Below the pieces are notes generated by a model that worked only from the letters and a program-made list of their open reading frames with translations, was not told the origin of the DNA and did no database searches. Both the position numbers and the translations under genes were made by a program. A DNA stretch of 64,000 bases from 66-474 sp040255405 (GTDB taxonomy: Bacteria > Pseudomonadota > Gammaproteobacteria > Xanthomonadales > Rhodanobacteraceae): the NCBI GenBank assembly GCA_040255405.1, contig JBDZUX010000007.1, forward strand, positions 46,712 through 110,711, in the 5' to 3' direction. Positions 62,180 to 64,000 of this stretch are shown piece by piece (the stretch's first letter is position 1; every line of letters begins with the position of its first letter).

Positions 62180-63886
62180 GTGACCGACGCTTCCTACGCC
62201 CTCACCGAACGCCTGCGCGCCCTGCTGTGGTGGCTGCCGCTGTACCTGCTGGTGGCGCTGATCACGATTTTCATGCAGCCGCCGATTCCGCTGCATTCCA
62301 CCCGCGCACTGGCGGTGGCGTGGGATATGTGGGCGCACCACCAGTTCTGGGTTCCGCACATCAACGGCGCGCCGTATTCGGAGAAAGCGCCGCTGCTGTT
62401 CTGGCTGATCCACGCGGGCTGGGCGGCGTTCGGCGTCAACGATATCTGGCCGCGCGTGCTGATGGTGCTGATCGGCGCCTCGCAACTGATCCTGGCGCAG
62501 GAACTTGCGCGGCGCCTGTTTCCGGAACGGGCGTGGGTCGCCCGCTCCACCCCATGGCTGCTGCTGGCGTTTTCGTATGGCTTGTTATACGGCCTGCAGA
62601 TCATGTACGACGGGCTGCTGGCGGTGTGGGTGCTGGGCGCAATGCTGTGCCTGGTCCCTGGTCCGCGTCGCGCCAAACCGCGCTGGATTGGATTCGCGAT
62701 CTGCATCGGGCTCGGGCTTTTGACCAAGGGCCCGGTGGTGTTGGTGCATACCTTGCCGGCGTGGCTGCTGGGCCCGTGGTGGAGCGCCTACGCGCGCGAG
62801 CATCGGGCGCGCTGGTACGGCCTCGGGTTCGCCGCGGTGATCGGCGGCGGGATCATGCTCGCCGCGTGGGTGGTGCCCGCCATCCAGTTGAGCGGCGGCA
62901 GCTACACGCACAACCTGCTCTACAAGCAGACCGGCGGGCGGGTGGTGGACGCCTTCATCCACAAGCGGCCGTTCTGGTGGTACGTGCCGTGGCTGGCGGT
63001 GCTGCTGTTCCCGTTCGTGCTGTGGCCGCGCATGTGGGCCGCCTTCGCGACCCTGCGCAAGCCTTTGTCGCCGGGATTCCGGATGGCGCTTGTCTGGCTG
63101 GTTGGCGCATTCGTGATCTTCAGCGCCTTCAGCGGCAAACAGAGTTATTACCTGGTGCCGGAACTGCCGGCTGCGGCCATCTTGATGGCGGCGGCGATCG
63201 CTGCGCTGCGGGCACGCAATGCGCGGCTCGCGCAGAGCGCGTGGCTGGGTGCATGGCCGCTGGCGATCGGCTCGTTCGCGCTCGCGGCATTACTGTTCGC
63301 GCTGCCGCTGGCCGGGCCGGCCCGGCTGCACGGCCATTGGCTCCGCGATCTGGCGCCCGTCAGCGCACCTTTTGGCGTGCTGTACCTGCTGATTGGCGTG
63401 TTCGTGCTGCTCCCGGGGCGCGGCAAGTTGCGCCGCATCGCCACCGCCAGCCTGATCGGCACCGCCGGCGCGTACGGGCTGTTCGCGGTGGCGCTGTACC
63501 CCGCCTTCGACATGCGACCGGCTTCGAAACTGCTGGCGCACGCCGAAGCCGAAGGCCACGCGATCGGCAACCTCGGCATCTACGGCGGCCAGTTCGAATT
63601 CATGGGGCGGATGACCCGGCCCATCGATCGACTGTACGAAGGCCAGTTCCTGCAGGATTGGGCCGCGGCCCACCCGGCGGGACTGGTGATCGACTACCCC
63701 GAACGCCTCGAAGCCGTCGACCTGCGCTACGCGCGCCTGGTGCAACCGTATCGCGGCACCTGGATGGTGATCTGGAACGCGCCCACGCTGGCGATGCTGC
63801 GCCGTGGCCAGCAACCGCCCGAACAGGCCACGCCCACGGTGCTGCTGCCGGCGCCGAATTACTGGCGCTACGCGCAGGTGTACTGA
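62180..63886 (+). CDS. ArnT/PMT-family membrane glycosyltransferase
   Basis: 568-residue GT-C transferase, the second of the locus. The catalytic loop holds PPIPLHSTRALAVAWDMWAH and APYSEKAPLLFWLIHAGWAA, with SGKQSYYLVPELPAAAILMA near residue 320 and a C-terminal soluble part. The start is GTG 62180. It probably adds a sugar from a polyprenyl carrier to a surface glycan. The last complete gene of the window. Confidence 0.86.
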   Translation: MTDASYALTERLRALLWWLPLYLLVALITIFMQPPIPLHSTRALAVAWDMWAHHQFWVPHINGAPYSEKAPLLFWLIHAGWAAFGVNDIWPRVLMVLIGASQLILAQELARRLFPERAWVARSTPWLLLAFSYGLLYGLQIMYDGLLAVWVLGAMLCLVPGPRRAKPRWIGFAICIGLGLLTKGPVVLVHTLPAWLLGPWWSAYAREHRARWYGLGFAAVIGGGIMLAAWVVPAIQLSGGSYTHNLLYKQTGGRVVDAFIHKRPFWWYVPWLAVLLFPFVLWPRMWAAFATLRKPLSPGFRMALVWLVGAFVIFSAFSGKQSYYLVPELPAAAILMAAAIAALRARNARLAQSAWLGAWPLAIGSFALAALLFALPLAGPARLHGHWLRDLAPVSAPFGVLYLLIGVFVLLPGRGKLRRIATASLIGTAGAYGLFAVALYPAFDMRPASKLLAHAEAEGHAIGNLGIYGGQFEFMGRMTRPIDRLYEGQFLQDWAAAHPAGLVIDYPERLEAVDLRYARLVQPYRGTWMVIWNAPTLAMLRRGQQPPEQATPTVLLPAPNYWRYAQVY

Positions 63887-63947
63887 ACCCAACCGGTCGC
63901 ACTTGCCACGGCCCTCCGGCGAGGCCTGCGATGGAACGCCGCGGCCA

Positions 63948-64000
63948 TCATCGCTCGGCGATGCCCATGTACTCGCAAATGTACGGCACGTCGCGGCCAG
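63948..64000 (-). CDS. 3' end of an unidentified gene (partial)
   Basis: The last 53 bases read on the minus strand give GRDVPYICEYMGIAER and a TGA stop. This looks like a plausible protein C-terminus, convergent with the preceding gene. Too short to assign. Confidence 0.35.
   Translation of the reverse strand, partial: GRDVPYICEYMGIAER

Overview
This is a GC-rich gammaproteobacterial chromosome segment. It fits the Xanthomonadales (Lysobacterales), most likely a member of the Rhodanobacteraceae. The evidence is a Clp-type CRP homologue beside an E. coli-type speD, the order rpsI-rplM / coq7 / speD / clp / trpCDG, a XanA2-like AMP ligase, and several dispersed palindromic repeat families like those common in that order. 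Genus and species cannot be fixed from the sequence alone. I saw no tRNA, rRNA, CRISPR array, prophage or transposase gene.

Layout. 1-7975 is housekeeping: ribosomal proteins S9/L13, ubiquinone hydroxylase coq7, speD, the regulator clp, a secreted zincin-like protein, a HAD phosphatase and trpC-trpD-trpG, which are joined by 4-base overlaps. 8135-12464 is an ABC-FtsX-HlyD efflux trio. 12599-14623 holds a lipoprotein peptidase and a DUF2249/FmdE pair. 14824-15738 is an mrr type IV restriction gene lying between repeats. 15947-23039 runs on the minus strand: trpE, a histidine kinase and response regulator of the proteobacterial dedicated-sortase type, rpe, djlA and a cytochrome c. 23127-28661 carries purC, an Mpo1-like protein, an S1/P1 nuclease, gap, a patatin phospholipase and a WYL regulator.

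28832-36161 is a molybdoenzyme locus resembling sulfite dehydrogenase SoeABC. The catalytic subunit is followed by an SLC13/TrkA-C anion transporter, a 629-bp stem-loop element with about 110-bp terminal inverted repeats, the four-cluster ferredoxin subunit and the membrane anchor. 36265-51377 is mostly housekeeping: a DUF481 outer-membrane protein, hemC, an LplT-PlsC fusion, purD, a XanA2-like ligase, tsaC, topA, dprA, a LysM protein, and def-fmt-rsmB. 51498-63886 is a cell-surface polysaccharide locus. It has two ArnT/PMT-type glycosyltransferases, three paralogous GT-B glycosyltransferases, gmd plus an rmd-like reductase (a GDP-deoxyhexose, probably GDP-D-rhamnose, route), a GT2 enzyme and an O-antigen-ligase/heptosyltransferase fusion.

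The most unusual signals are in the repeats. Two different intergenic repeat families are carried in frame inside the molybdoenzyme catalytic gene. Three copies of an intercistronic element keep two hairpins with compensatory changes and share one orientation relative to transcription. One repeat family supplies the stop codons of two convergent genes. The 629-bp element between the SLC13 gene and the ferredoxin gene is built almost entirely of consecutive stem-loops.
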